Source: [Clostridium] hylemonae DSM 15053
GTDB lineage: Bacteria; Bacillota; Clostridia; Lachnospirales; Lachnospiraceae
Direction of reading: 5' to 3'
NCBI RefSeq assembly: GCF_008281175.1
Contig: NZ_CP036524.1
Span: 2,728,001-2,792,000, forward strand
Length of the DNA stretch: 64,000 bases
Below the pieces are notes generated by a model. The model saw nothing but the letters and a program-made list of their open reading frames with translations. It had not been told where the DNA came from and did no database searches. The translations under genes and the position numbers were made by a program. Positions 45,231-54,553 of the stretch are shown one piece after another. How positions within the stretch are numbered: position 1 is the first letter of the stretch; each line of letters starts with the position of its first letter.

Positions 45231-47269
45231 GAAAAACGATCAATGTAGGCTTTATTGGGAATCCAAACTGCGGAAAGACGACCCTGTTCAACGCGTTTAC
45301 CGGCGCAAACCTGAAGGTGGCCAACTGGCCGGGTGTCACCGTAGAGAAGAAGGAGGGACGGGCCACATACAAAGGGCAGGAATTTAAGCTCATCGACCTT
45401 CCCGGTATCTACAGCCTGACGTCATATACAATGGAAGAAACAGTGTCGCGCGAATGTATCATGAGCGACGACGTGGATGTCATCGTGGACGTCATAGACG
45501 CCTCCAGTCTGGAACGGAATCTCTACCTCACACTCCAGCTCATCGAGCTTGGCAAACCAGTCGTCCTGGCGCTTAACATGATGGATATTGTGGAAGAGCG
45601 GGGGATGGAGATCGACCTCCACAGACTTCCGGAAATGCTCGGCGTCCCGGCCATTCCGGTATCTGCCAGAAAAAAGACCGGGCTGTCCATCCTCATGCAC
45701 GCCGTCTCACATCACAAAGAATATGACAGGCAGGGACCATTGATCCACCACCATCCCGGCCTCAAATACTCACACCGGCATAACCACCACGACGAATATG
45801 CCATGGTGTACGAGGATTACATAGAGGACAAGATAGACCTTATCATAGCTGAGCTCAGCCGGTGCTATCCTGATCTGGAAAACAAGCGCTGGCATGCCAT
45901 CAAGATCCTCGAGCAGGACAAAGGTGTCACAAACGCCTATCCGCTTGAACTCGGCAATACGGTGGACCGCAGCTATGAAAAGGATATCATCAACCAGAAA
46001 TATAATTTTATAGAGGAGATCATTGCGGAGGTCCTCGTAAACAAGTCACGCAAAGAAGCTTCTACCGATAAAATAGACCGTATTCTTACGAGCCGGTGGC
46101 TCGGGCTTCCGATTTTTCTCGGAATTATGGCCCTTGTCTTTTTCTTTACTTTTACGATCGGGGACTGGCTGAAAGGATACTTTGAGATCGGGCTGGAGGC
46201 GCTGTCCGCGGCTGTTTCATCCGGCCTTGCCGCTGTAAATACAGGGGAGATGATGACCTCCCTTGTGGTGGACGGCATTATCTCAGGCGTGGGCGGGATC
46301 CTGACCTTTCTGCCCAATATATTTATCCTGTTTCTGGCGCTTGCCTTTCTGGAGGACAGCGGTTATATGGCCCGGGTCGCCTTTGTCATGGACGATATCA
46401 TGAGTAAACTTGGTCTGTCAGGACGGGCCTTCCTTCCGCTGCTTCTCGGTTTCGGCTGTTCGGTTCCTGCCATCATGGCGTCCCGCGCGCTGGAGCATAA
46501 GAGAGACCGGTTCAAGACGATCCTCGTCACGCCGTTTATGTCCTGCAGCGCAAGACTGCCTATATATGTGCTGTTTTCTTCCATGTTTTTTGGAAAGCAT
46601 GCCATGCTCGTATGCTATTCCATGTATGTGCTCGGCATCATCGTAGCCATCGCCACCGCCTTTATCCTGTCCAGGATAGACGGAAGCAGGGCAGAACACG
46701 CGCTGCTCATAGAACTGCCGGAATACAAAGCGCCGAATGCACGTACCATCGCCATCTATGTGTGGGAAAAGATAAAAGATTATCTGACCAAAGCCGGTAC
46801 CGTCATCTTCATCGCCTCTGTCATCATGTGGGTCATACTGAACTTTGGTCCGGGCGGATACGTGACTGACATCACCGAGAGCTTCGGCTCTATCATCGGA
46901 AGGGCGGTGGTACCCGTCTTCCGGCCCGCCGGCCTCGGACAGTGGCAGATCATCGTGGCGCTCATCGCCGGAATCGCCGCCAAGGAAGTCGTCGTGTCAA
47001 GCTGCAGCGTACTGTTCGGCATCCAGAACATCACAACCGCCCACGGCATGGGCACAATGGTGACGACACTCGGTTCCATGGGATTCGGCGCCCTGAATGC
47101 TTATGCACTCATGGTATTCTGCCTGCTGTACGTACCGTGTACCGCCACCATCGCCACGATGCACCGGGAATTAAAAAGCTGGAAAGGAACCCTTGGAATT
47201 GTACTCTTTCAGCTTGTAACAGCGTGGACAATGAGCACAATAATCTTTCAAATCGGCAAATTGTTTTAG
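45227..47269 (+). CDS. feoB: Ferrous iron transporter FeoB
   Basis: 680 residues. The G domain has GNPNCGKTT (P loop), DLPGIYSL (G3) and NMMD (G4). A His-rich stretch at residues 162-188 holds nine His, then the helical regulator of the G domain. Two Gate domains (GVGGILTFLPNIFILFLALA; CSARLPIYVLFSSMFFG) and the FeoB core follow, with about 10-11 helices. It imports Fe2+ into the cytoplasm. The upstream Fur-type box predicts induction when iron is scarce. Confidence 0.96.
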   Translation: MRKTINVGFIGNPNCGKTTLFNAFTGANLKVANWPGVTVEKKEGRATYKGQEFKLIDLPGIYSLTSYTMEETVSRECIMSDDVDVIVDVIDASSLERNLYLTLQLIELGKPVVLALNMMDIVEERGMEIDLHRLPEMLGVPAIPVSARKKTGLSILMHAVSHHKEYDRQGPLIHHHPGLKYSHRHNHHDEYAMVYEDYIEDKIDLIIAELSRCYPDLENKRWHAIKILEQDKGVTNAYPLELGNTVDRSYEKDIINQKYNFIEEIIAEVLVNKSRKEASTDKIDRILTSRWLGLPIFLGIMALVFFFTFTIGDWLKGYFEIGLEALSAAVSSGLAAVNTGEMMTSLVVDGIISGVGGILTFLPNIFILFLALAFLEDSGYMARVAFVMDDIMSKLGLSGRAFLPLLLGFGCSVPAIMASRALEHKRDRFKTILVTPFMSCSARLPIYVLFSSMFFGKHAMLVCYSMYVLGIIVAIATAFILSRIDGSRAEHALLIELPEYKAPNARTIAIYVWEKIKDYLTKAGTVIFIASVIMWVILNFGPGGYVTDITESFGSIIGRAVVPVFRPAGLGQWQIIVALIAGIAAKEVVVSSCSVLFGIQNITTAHGMGTMVTTLGSMGFGALNAYALMVFCLLYVPCTATIATMHRELKSWKGTLGIVLFQLVTAWTMSTIIFQIGKLF

Positions 47270-47273
47270 AGTT

Positions 47274-47318
47274 GAAAGGGGTCAGACCCCCTGCGTGCGC
47301 AGGGGTCTGACCCCTTTC
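47274..47318. repeat. G/C-rich extragenic palindrome
   Basis: The arms GAAAGGGGTCAGACCCC and GGGTCTGACCCCTTTC pair, and the inner CTGCG/CGCAG continues the stem to a TG loop with one bulged C, about 22 pairs in all. Each arm itself holds the smaller dyad GGGGTCAGACCCC. It lies between the convergent feoB and aldehyde dehydrogenase stops and lacks a T run. Confidence 0.8.
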
Positions 47319-47329
47319 GATTCTTACGA

Positions 47330-48697
47330 TCATTGTAACTTTTTCAGTATATTCAGTTTATTCTTAAATGGTGCATAACGCACAGGTATGTCTATGAGCA
47401 GTGACTTTTTCATAATGCTCTTTTCGTGTGTGAAGGTATCGAAGCTGGCTTTGCCGTGGTAGCCGCCCATACCGCTGTTCCCGACACCGCCGAACGGCAT
47501 GTGGGACGTCGCCAGATGCACTACCGTGTCATTGATACAGCCTCCGCCGTAGGAGACATTCCTCAAAATATAAGCTTCCCTTCTCTTTTCTTTTGTGAAC
47601 AGGTATAACGCCAGGGGACGGGGTCTGGCATTGACCATAGCTGCCGCTTCTTTGATATCGTAGAAGGTGAGCACCGGAAGCACAGGCCCGAAGATCTCTT
47701 CCTGCATCACCGGACTGTCCCAGTTCACCTGGTCGACGACAGTCGGCTCGATCTGTCTCGTGTCGCTTCTGCTTCCTCCGCCGCATACAATGTGCGTCCC
47801 CCGCATAAGTCCGAGCACTCTGTCAAAATGCTTGTCATTGATCATCTTCGGATATTCCGGATTGTGGCACGCGTCTTTGCCGTACATTTTGTAGATATAT
47901 TTTTCTATCTGCTTCAGCAGTTTGTCTTTCACGCTCTTCTGAACAAGTATATAATCCGGAGCTACACACGTCTGCCCGGAGTTCAGGAATTTTCCCCACA
48001 CGATACGCTTTGCCGCCAGCTTAATATCCGCGGTCTCATCCACGATGCACGGACTCTTGCCGCCCAGTTCAAGACTTACCGGAGTGAGGTGCTTTGACGC
48101 CTTCTCCATCACATATTTCCCCACATTAACGCTTCCCGTGAAGAAAATATAGTCAAAACGCTCATTCAGGAGCGCCTCGTTTTCCTTTCTTCCGCCCGTG
48201 ATCACACTTACATACTTCTCCGGAAACAGTTCACGGATCATCCTGGCCACAATGTCTGACGTGTGGGGGGAGTAAGCGGAAGGCTTTACTACAGCACAGT
48301 TGCCCGCGCAAATGGCGCCGACAAGAGGCGCGACCGTCAGCTGAAACGGATAATTCCATGGAGACATGATCAGCACTGCCCCATAAGGCTCCGGATAAAT
48401 AAAGGAACTGGACGGGAATTGGGTGAGCGGCGTAGGCACCCGTCTCGGCTTCGCCCAGCGGCGCAGATGCTTCAGCGTGTACTTTATCTCCTCTTTTACG
48501 ATCCCTATCTCTGTGGCGTAAGCCTCAAAGGGCGATTTGTGCAGATCCTTGTGCAGTGTTTCCATTATCGCCTCTTCATTTTTACATATCCAGGCGTTCA
48601 TCCGCTGAAGCTGCGCTATCCTGAACCCCACGCTTTTGCACTCGCCTTCCCTGAAATACTCTCTCTGTTTTCTGATAATTTCTTTGTAATCCGTCAT
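47330..48697 (-). CDS. Aldehyde dehydrogenase family protein
   Basis: The 455-residue protein has the class 3-like layout: MSPWNYPFQLTVAPLVGAI, FFTGSVNVGKYVMEKAS (NAD loop), ELGGKSPCIVDETAD with the general-base Glu, and NSGQTCVAPDY with the catalytic Cys. MPFGGVGNSGMGGYHG near the end is typical. It oxidises an aldehyde with NAD(P)+; the substrate is not readable. It is 10 bases after the iron alcohol dehydrogenase gene, so the pair likely act in sequence on one alcohol/aldehyde. Confidence 0.92.
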   Translation of the reverse strand: MTDYKEIIRKQREYFREGECKSVGFRIAQLQRMNAWICKNEEAIMETLHKDLHKSPFEAYATEIGIVKEEIKYTLKHLRRWAKPRRVPTPLTQFPSSSFIYPEPYGAVLIMSPWNYPFQLTVAPLVGAICAGNCAVVKPSAYSPHTSDIVARMIRELFPEKYVSVITGGRKENEALLNERFDYIFFTGSVNVGKYVMEKASKHLTPVSLELGGKSPCIVDETADIKLAAKRIVWGKFLNSGQTCVAPDYILVQKSVKDKLLKQIEKYIYKMYGKDACHNPEYPKMINDKHFDRVLGLMRGTHIVCGGGSRSDTRQIEPTVVDQVNWDSPVMQEEIFGPVLPVLTFYDIKEAAAMVNARPRPLALYLFTKEKRREAYILRNVSYGGGCINDTVVHLATSHMPFGGVGNSGMGGYHGKASFDTFTHEKSIMKKSLLIDIPVRYAPFKNKLNILKKLQ

Positions 48698-48707
48698 TTT
48701 CCTCCTC

Positions 48708-49910
48708 CTATGCCCGAATCTGATAATAAATTTCCTTCAGCTGTGCCTTTTTCATGATCTTCGGTACCGGGTAGAGCGGATTTGCCTCTCTGGCCGCCCT
48801 TTTTGCCAGCATGTCGATATCGTCTTCCCTGATGCCTTCCAGCTTCTCCGGCAGGCCCATCCGCCTGTTCATCGCCCTGATCTCCGCGATAAATGCCTCC
48901 GCCTTGGCCTGATCCTCCTCGAATTCCTGCCCGATCCTGACAATATCCGCCAATTCCGCAAGCTGGATATAAATACTGCTCCCATAGGCATCCAGCACGT
49001 ACGGAAGTATGACCGCATTGGCAAGCCCGTGGGGAATGCCGTATTCTCCGCCGAGACTGTGGGCGATCGCATGAACATATCCGACGTATGCACGCGTGAA
49101 CGCCGCTCCGGCCAGGAAGGACGCCTTCTGCATCTTCTCCCTTGCCTCCATATCTTCCCCGTCTCTGTATGCTTTCTCCAGATTACGGAAGATAAGCTTT
49201 ACCGCTGATACACTGTCCTCGATCGTCTCTGCCGTGTTGCTGCGCCCTATGTACGCCTCCACCGCATGGGTGAGGGCATCCATCCCGGTGGCCGCTGTGA
49301 TATGCTTCGGCAGTCCTCTGGTCAGCACAGGGTCGAGCACCGCATACCGGGGGATCAGAACAAAGTCGTTGACCGCATATTTTTCATGTGTTTTTTCATT
49401 TGTCAGCACTGCCGCAAGTGTCGTCTCACTCCCCGTTCCGGCCGTAGTCGGTATCGCGATGAGCAGCGGAATTGGTTTCAGGATCTTCAGCTCTCCCCGC
49501 ATGGACGATATCTTTTTACGCGGCCTTGCCACTCTGGCGCCGACTCCTTTGGCACAGTCCATCGGGGAACCGCCGCCGAACGCGATGATCGCGTGACAGT
49601 CGTGTTCACGGTACAGTGCAAGCGCCTCCTCTACATTGGCGATCGTCGGGTTTGCCACTGTTTTGTCATATACCGTACAGTGGATGCCGGCTTCCCGGAT
49701 CCACTCCACAAGCTGCCTGTGCAGTCCAAGGGCAGAAATACCCGGATCGGTCACAAGCAGGACATTTTTGATTCCTTTTTTCTGTATTATGGCAGGCAGC
49801 TTCTTGAGACTGTCCCTGCCGGTTATCATCTTTGGCTTTCTCCAGAAAGGCACACGGTCCATGACAAACTTCATCACCTTCTGAAACAGCCGGCACATCA
49901 TACTATACAT
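48708..49910 (-). CDS. Iron-containing alcohol dehydrogenase
   Basis: The 400-residue protein has IIAFGGGSPMDCAKGVGA, IPTTAGTGSETTLAAVLTN, and the metal-binding HITAATGMDALTHAVEAYIG and AIAHSLGGEYGIPHGLANA (His residues with the upstream Asp). It reduces an aldehyde or oxidises an alcohol with NAD(H). AAAGGAG is about 11 bases before the ATG. Operon with the aldehyde dehydrogenase. Confidence 0.92.
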   Translation of the reverse strand: MYSMMCRLFQKVMKFVMDRVPFWRKPKMITGRDSLKKLPAIIQKKGIKNVLLVTDPGISALGLHRQLVEWIREAGIHCTVYDKTVANPTIANVEEALALYREHDCHAIIAFGGGSPMDCAKGVGARVARPRKKISSMRGELKILKPIPLLIAIPTTAGTGSETTLAAVLTNEKTHEKYAVNDFVLIPRYAVLDPVLTRGLPKHITAATGMDALTHAVEAYIGRSNTAETIEDSVSAVKLIFRNLEKAYRDGEDMEAREKMQKASFLAGAAFTRAYVGYVHAIAHSLGGEYGIPHGLANAVILPYVLDAYGSSIYIQLAELADIVRIGQEFEEDQAKAEAFIAEIRAMNRRMGLPEKLEGIREDDIDMLAKRAAREANPLYPVPKIMKKAQLKEIYYQIRA

Positions 49911-49982
49911 CGCTTCGTTTTCTCCTTTGTACTTTGTTCCTCATCATTATCCGGACATTAAACAGATGTATGAACATAAGAG

Positions 49983-50011
49983 AAGTCCTCTGCATACACT
50001 GCAAAGGACTT
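49983..50011 (-). terminator. Hairpin after the PHP gene
   Basis: AAGTCCT and AGGACTT form the stem with an inner TGCA/TGCA, just after the stop of the PHP gene. The T run is short. Confidence 0.55.
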
Positions 50012-50017
50012 GTCTCA

Positions 50018-50842
50018 TTATTTCATTCGCTCCAGATACGGGATCTCGATCGGATCGATCGGGTCTACCGGATTTTCCACCTGGCCTTTTTGTCTTCTTC
50101 TGTGACGCTTGAGCAGCTCGCCGCCCTTATTGTAGAACCAGAAAGAATATACAAGCAGCTTGTTCACCTTCCCGATCTTGTCTTTCGTTGTCTTGTTGTA
50201 CAGCATTCCTCCCGCCTCAACAGGCACTTTCCTGCGTATGAGCGAGATAAGCTCCGTCTCACACGTCACATGCTCCGGCAGCACCGTATATCCTCTGCCG
50301 ACACAGTCCAGCTTGTGGGAATCACTTCCTCCGATCCCCGGCTTTTTATATTTGCGGGCCAGCTTTGCCGCCCCTTCGTTAGATTCCTCCGGCTCACACG
50401 AATTAAACGCCTCCACAAAATCAAACCGTTTGATGATCTCCGGTGATTTATAAAACTTCTTTGTATTTGTAAAACTGAGATACTTCTCCCCGCAAGGATG
50501 AGCCGGCCCGAGGATTCCCCCGTGCCGGTGCACAAAATCGATCAGCACAGCTACAGGCAGACCGCGCAGTTCCAGCAGTCTCATCTTTACACCTTCCGGC
50601 ATAATACAGATAATGTGCCCTGCATCACAAGTATCGTACTCTATCCCCTTGAGCACGACAAAGTCATCATGCACCTTGCCCTTCATGCTGTTTTTCCAAT
50701 GGCGGTAGCCTTTATAGGTATCATGGTCTGTGATAAGCATTCCGTCAAAACCATTTTCCTTTAACTTTGTGATATATTCATCCAAGCTTACTCTGCTGTC
50801 CACCGAACCTTCTTTTACGTGACAGTGCATATCTATCTTCAT
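50018..50842 (-). CDS. PHP-domain phosphoesterase
   Basis: About 274 residues. The N-terminal IDMHCHVKEGS carries the first metal His pair, MLITDHDTYKGY the second, AHPCGEKYLS the third and IGGSDSHKLDCVGRG the last, the full PHP metal set. Family members hydrolyse phosphoester bonds in nucleotides or small phosphates. The ATG at 50842 has GGGGG upstream. Substrate unknown. Confidence 0.87.
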   Translation of the reverse strand: MKIDMHCHVKEGSVDSRVSLDEYITKLKENGFDGMLITDHDTYKGYRHWKNSMKGKVHDDFVVLKGIEYDTCDAGHIICIMPEGVKMRLLELRGLPVAVLIDFVHRHGGILGPAHPCGEKYLSFTNTKKFYKSPEIIKRFDFVEAFNSCEPEESNEGAAKLARKYKKPGIGGSDSHKLDCVGRGYTVLPEHVTCETELISLIRRKVPVEAGGMLYNKTTKDKIGKVNKLLVYSFWFYNKGGELLKRHRRRQKGQVENPVDPIDPIEIPYLERMK

Positions 50843-50923
50843 CAGTAAGCCCCCTTTATTCATTTTTATGTTTATATTATATCACATCCGCCGCAAAATA
50901 CAACTAAACACAGTCCATATGGG

Positions 50924-51109
50924 TTAATTTGCCTTGCCGTCCGGCGATAACGACTGCAGCAGATATTTGATGAGAATGCCGCATAACACCCAGACAGCCA
51001 TGTACAAGTATTCTGAAATATGGATCTCCGTAAATCCAAACAAGACAACGGACGCCGCCTGCATCATGATCCCGGCTGTGAGCAGCACAATTTTTAAAAT
51101 TCTGTACAT
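50924..51109 (-). CDS. Small hypothetical membrane protein, 61 aa
   Basis: Not recognised. Two membrane helices (about 4-24 and 33-52) and little else. GGAGG lies nine bases before the ATG, but this site forms part of a long inverted repeat (51118-51157). Confidence 0.55.
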   Translation of the reverse strand: MYRILKIVLLTAGIMMQAASVVLFGFTEIHISEYLYMAVWVLCGILIKYLLQSLSPDGKAN

Positions 51110-51117
51110 AATAAAGC

Positions 51118-51157
51118 ACCTCCCCTGTTATAGTTCACACTATAACAGAGGAGGTGT
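51118..51157. repeat. 18-base inverted repeat that includes the ribosome site of the 61-aa gene
   Basis: Arms CACCTCCCCTGTTATAGT and ACTATAACAGAGGAGGTG pair over 18 positions with one mismatch around a four-base loop. In the minus-strand transcript the GGGGAGGTG site would be paired with CACCTCCTC. It lies 14 bases after the stop of the preceding membrane protein gene, so it may act as a terminator-like or attenuating hairpin. Confidence 0.7.
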
Positions 51158-51171
51158 GTCATAAACAGGAC

Positions 51172-51897
51172 TCAATCTTCGTCGTCCTCTTTTTCTTCCG
51201 CGTCATCGTCAAGTATCATTCTTGCCTTCTCTACCTCGGTTTCCCTGGATACTTGTTCTTTATATTTTTTTGCGTGTACCTTTTCCGTCTTACCGATCTT
51301 TCTGGAATGCATCATAAACTGGACGCTGATACCGATAACCGCCATGACGATCCCGATGCCAAAGCCTATCCACGCATTTGCCGCAAGTCCTGCAAGCTCG
51401 GCCGCAGCCACCCCCGCCGAGACACCGCCGGACAGACCGGTAACGATGATGACAAGCGGTTCGATAAAGATGACGGCAAGCACTGCAAACACAACCGCGA
51501 CCGCGATGCTGATGATGAGCGGAATAAGTGAATCCGGCTTCAGCAGCATTGCGCATACGCCAAACACATAAGCCAGCACCATCAGAAACACTCCGAATTT
51601 ATAGAGGAAAAATGCCATCGCGCCGAGAATAACGGCCCCGGCGATCACCACAGCCAGAAATGTGATCTTTGTCAGTCCAAGCCCGACCGCCACGGATACT
51701 CCGATCCCCGCGCCGATAACGGCCCCGGCGGCGGCAGTCAGTATTTTCACAAGCTTAAGTCCGAACAGACACACGAGTATTCCGATCGCAGCCGCAACAA
51801 TGAGCGCCGTCGTCCCCTGTACAGCGCCTGAACCTGTGAGCTTCGACGTTCCGTCCAATGCATTGCCAATTATGTCATTTAAGTTTACCATTTCCAT
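51172..51897 (-). CDS. Hypothetical polytopic membrane protein
   Basis: The 241-residue protein has about seven helices rich in Gly, Ala, Val and Ile (residues 30-195), resembling DUF4203-type proteins, and an acidic C-terminal tail (DDDAEEKEDDED). AAAGGAG precedes the ATG by eight bases. Function unknown. Confidence 0.65.
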   Translation of the reverse strand: MEMVNLNDIIGNALDGTSKLTGSGAVQGTTALIVAAAIGILVCLFGLKLVKILTAAAGAVIGAGIGVSVAVGLGLTKITFLAVVIAGAVILGAMAFFLYKFGVFLMVLAYVFGVCAMLLKPDSLIPLIISIAVAVVFAVLAVIFIEPLVIIVTGLSGGVSAGVAAAELAGLAANAWIGFGIGIVMAVIGISVQFMMHSRKIGKTEKVHAKKYKEQVSRETEVEKARMILDDDAEEKEDDED

Positions 51898-51946
51898 GAT
51901 ATCGTCTCCTTTGTCCCTTATTAATCATCCGTGCCGGCGGAACCGG

Positions 51947-52942
51947 TCATGTGCCGCAGGCATAAGTATCTATGATTCCCTGAAGAAGTCTCCTGTGCTC
52001 CCCGGCAACCGCCTCAGGTGAAACTATTATAACATCTTTTCCTAATCCTGTTAACCACCCAAAAAACTGTTCACTCACAGCAACCTGGACCCTGGCCGTA
52101 AAAAAACCGTCCCCGTCTCTTTTTACTGCGGCCGATTTTCCGAACCGGTCAATGACTACCCCGATCAGACGGTTTGGGAAACGGATGGATACCGTTTCTT
52201 CCTTCCCCGCGAACATCCCAAAAGTTTTTTTCGAGTACCGGGCCGGATCAAAGTCCCGGAATATCTCCGCCCCTTCTCTGTTCTCCTTCAGGACCTCTAT
52301 TTTCAGCATTTTATCCACTCTGAAATGCCTCAGAGCGTTCTTGTCCGCATCATAGCCTATCAGATAATAATTTTCTTCCGTCCAGTTGAGCGCCCACGGA
52401 CTGATATAATAGAATTTCCCTTCATTGCGCAGTACAGTTGTCTTGTCCAATGTCCACTGTGTATACTGGAATCTTATCTTAGAATTCCCCGAAATGGCGG
52501 CGTGTATCTTGTCCACATTGTAATAAATGCTCTCATTCATCGTCTTGATCCGGTCGGAAACATACACCTGTCTCTGCAGACAGGATGCTTCATGCCTGCT
52601 TGCCAGCGCTTCAATTTTTTTGATCAGGCTTCTGGACTTCTTCTCTGTGATAAAACGTGAGGACTGCACCGCATCCACAAGCAGCTTAAGCTCCGGCAGT
52701 TCAAAGCAGTGGCTCGCAAGATAGTACCCTTCCGGCTGTTCTTTTTTATACTCTATATCCATGCCGTACTGTCTGAGCGTCTCAATATCGCTGTATATGC
52801 TTTTCCTGGCGGCCTGGATGCCGTTTGCTTCCATGGCAGTCAGAATCTCTTTCATTGTTATCGAATGTTCCGTATCTGTCTGCCTCTCCAGCAGATCCAT
52901 CAGAAACAGCAGTTTTATTTTCTGGTTATAAGCTTTCGGCAT
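51947..52942 (-). CDS. WYL-domain transcriptional regulator
   Basis: About 331 residues: an N-terminal DeoR/HTH_11 winged helix (KLLFLMDLLERQTDTEHSIT; IYSDIETLRQYG) and a central WYL domain (FYYISPWALNWTEENYYLIG) with the C-terminal extension. Such proteins bind nucleic acids or nucleotide ligands. The ATG at 52942 has GGAG eight bases upstream. Targets unknown. Confidence 0.88.
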   Translation of the reverse strand: MPKAYNQKIKLLFLMDLLERQTDTEHSITMKEILTAMEANGIQAARKSIYSDIETLRQYGMDIEYKKEQPEGYYLASHCFELPELKLLVDAVQSSRFITEKKSRSLIKKIEALASRHEASCLQRQVYVSDRIKTMNESIYYNVDKIHAAISGNSKIRFQYTQWTLDKTTVLRNEGKFYYISPWALNWTEENYYLIGYDADKNALRHFRVDKMLKIEVLKENREGAEIFRDFDPARYSKKTFGMFAGKEETVSIRFPNRLIGVVIDRFGKSAAVKRDGDGFFTARVQVAVSEQFFGWLTGLGKDVIIVSPEAVAGEHRRLLQGIIDTYACGT

Positions 52943-53036
52943 ATCGTTGTCTCCATCGCATTTTGCTTTGCCCGGCAAGATCGGCCCGGTACAGCTTTTT
53001 TATTACGCATCCTATTATAGCAGGACACAAAAGGAC

Positions 53037-53471
53037 AGTAAAGATGGGCATCAATTATATTACATAAATGACACCCATCCTTACTTTGATTCTTCAATCA
53101 TTCTTTTACCCTTTCTGTTGGTAAAATTTTTTTCTCTGATCAACTTGGATCAGATTCATAGTTTAATTTTTTGGCGGTCCGTACCTTCCTTTCTTAAACT
53201 ATTTCTTTGAATTCTGCTTTCACTCTTCGATAATATTTTTAATAACCCGTTTTGTTTGATACATCATACTTACTGAACTTCTTACATCCAATCAATACTT
53301 CTATTCTTCCGAATCTCCTTATCAACCAACGTTATTAAAAATTATCTCTGTATGAATGCGTCCTTCAAATTTTAATAATAAACTCACTTCCAACAAATGT
53401 TTTATCTGTTTTCTTATCTTGTTTATTATTTATGTCATTATAATACACCAGTTAATTCTATTTGTCAATAT
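53037..53471 (-). ncRNA. Candidate AT-rich orphan transcript (promoter to hairpin)
   Basis: A TTGACA (53468-53463), 17 bases, TATTAT (53445-53440) promoter on the minus strand faces about 350 bases with no intact open reading frame. It ends in a 17-pair hairpin at 53085-53037. The three non-Watson-Crick pairs in that stem are G.U when read from the minus strand and would be A-C mismatches on the plus strand, which supports minus-strand transcription. The interior shows fragments of several frames, so a decayed gene is an alternative to a functional RNA. Confidence 0.4.
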
Positions 53472-53564
53472 CTTTTTTATAAATAATTATATTTTCTGTT
53501 AATTTATATCCTGCACGTGTATTAAACACATATTTCCCCGCAAAACCGCTTCACAGGGCAGACG

Positions 53565-53594
53565 AAAGACCGCATCCTGCGGATACGGTCTTTT
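53565..53594. terminator. Rho-independent terminator downstream of proC
   Basis: AAAGACCG and CGGTCTTT form the outer stem with ATCC/GGAT inside, flanked by T and A tracts. It lies about 100 bases after the proC stop. Confidence 0.7.
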
Positions 53595-53692
53595 ATCTGA
53601 ATATATACGTACCTTCACCCCGGGAAAACAGGCGGAGCCGGCATATAAATTTACAGCAGCTTATGGAACGCCACCGGTTCAATTCGTGTACC

Positions 53693-54487
53693 TTACAGAC
53701 TCCTGGATATGTCTTCACACACTTTCATTGCCTCGATCACGGCACTTCTGAACCCTCTCTCCTCCAATACGCGGACTGCCTCGATCGTCGTCCCTGCCGG
53801 GGAGCAGACCATGTCTTTTAGTTCTCCCGGATGCTTTCCAGTCTCCAGTACCATCTTGGCACTTCCGAGCACTGCCTGCGCCGCAAACTTATACGCCTGC
53901 GGTCTCGGCATTCCGCCTGATACGGCGGCATCGGCCATGGCTTCAATAAGGACGAACACGTAAGCCGGTGAACTGCCGCTTACGGAAACTACCGCGTCCA
54001 TGAGGCGTTCCGGCACGACTTCAACCTGGCTGAAACTCTGAAGCAGCGTCTTTACATATTCCATCCCTTTATCGTCCATATGCTCATTCGGGCATGCAGC
54101 CGTCATACCTTCTCCGACCATCGCAGGTGTGTTCGGCATCGTGCGGACGATCTTTACCGGTCTGCCGAACTTCTCTTCGAGCCACGCAAGCGTCTTTCCG
54201 GGCGCAATCGTGATTATAATCTGATCATCTTTAATATCGCCCTTTATCTCATTGATCACGTCCTCATAGAACTGCGGCTTTACAGAAAGAACGATGACTT
54301 CTGCCTTTTCCACAACTTCTTTGTTACTGTCAGTCACATGGATGCCAAACTGTGTCCGCGCTTTCTCTCTGCCCGGGGCAAACAGATCTGCTCCAATGAT
54401 CTCCTCCGCCGGAATGATCTGTTTCTCAATGATTCCTCCCATGATGGCAGACGCCATATTACCTGTACCGATAAATCCCAATTTCAT
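53693..54487 (-). CDS. proC: Pyrroline-5-carboxylate reductase
   Basis: The 264-residue protein has the N-terminal NAD(P) loop FIGTGNMASAIMGGI, VIVLSVKPQFYEDV, RTMPNTPAMVGEGMTA, and the ProC signature MVCSPAGTTIEAVRVLEERG. It reduces pyrroline-5-carboxylate to L-proline, the second step after HypD. It is preceded by a TTGACT-17-TATATT promoter (54624-54596) and by two GTATAC-centred operators. Regulation by the divergent GntR protein is inferred. Confidence 0.96.
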   Translation of the reverse strand: MKLGFIGTGNMASAIMGGIIEKQIIPAEEIIGADLFAPGREKARTQFGIHVTDSNKEVVEKAEVIVLSVKPQFYEDVINEIKGDIKDDQIIITIAPGKTLAWLEEKFGRPVKIVRTMPNTPAMVGEGMTAACPNEHMDDKGMEYVKTLLQSFSQVEVVPERLMDAVVSVSGSSPAYVFVLIEAMADAAVSGGMPRPQAYKFAAQAVLGSAKMVLETGKHPGELKDMVCSPAGTTIEAVRVLEERGFRSAVIEAMKVCEDISRSL

Positions 54488-54553
54488 GCTGCATACCTTC
54501 CTCTCTCAACATAGTTTATTTCTTGAACTGCAGGTGTTTCATATGATATGTAT

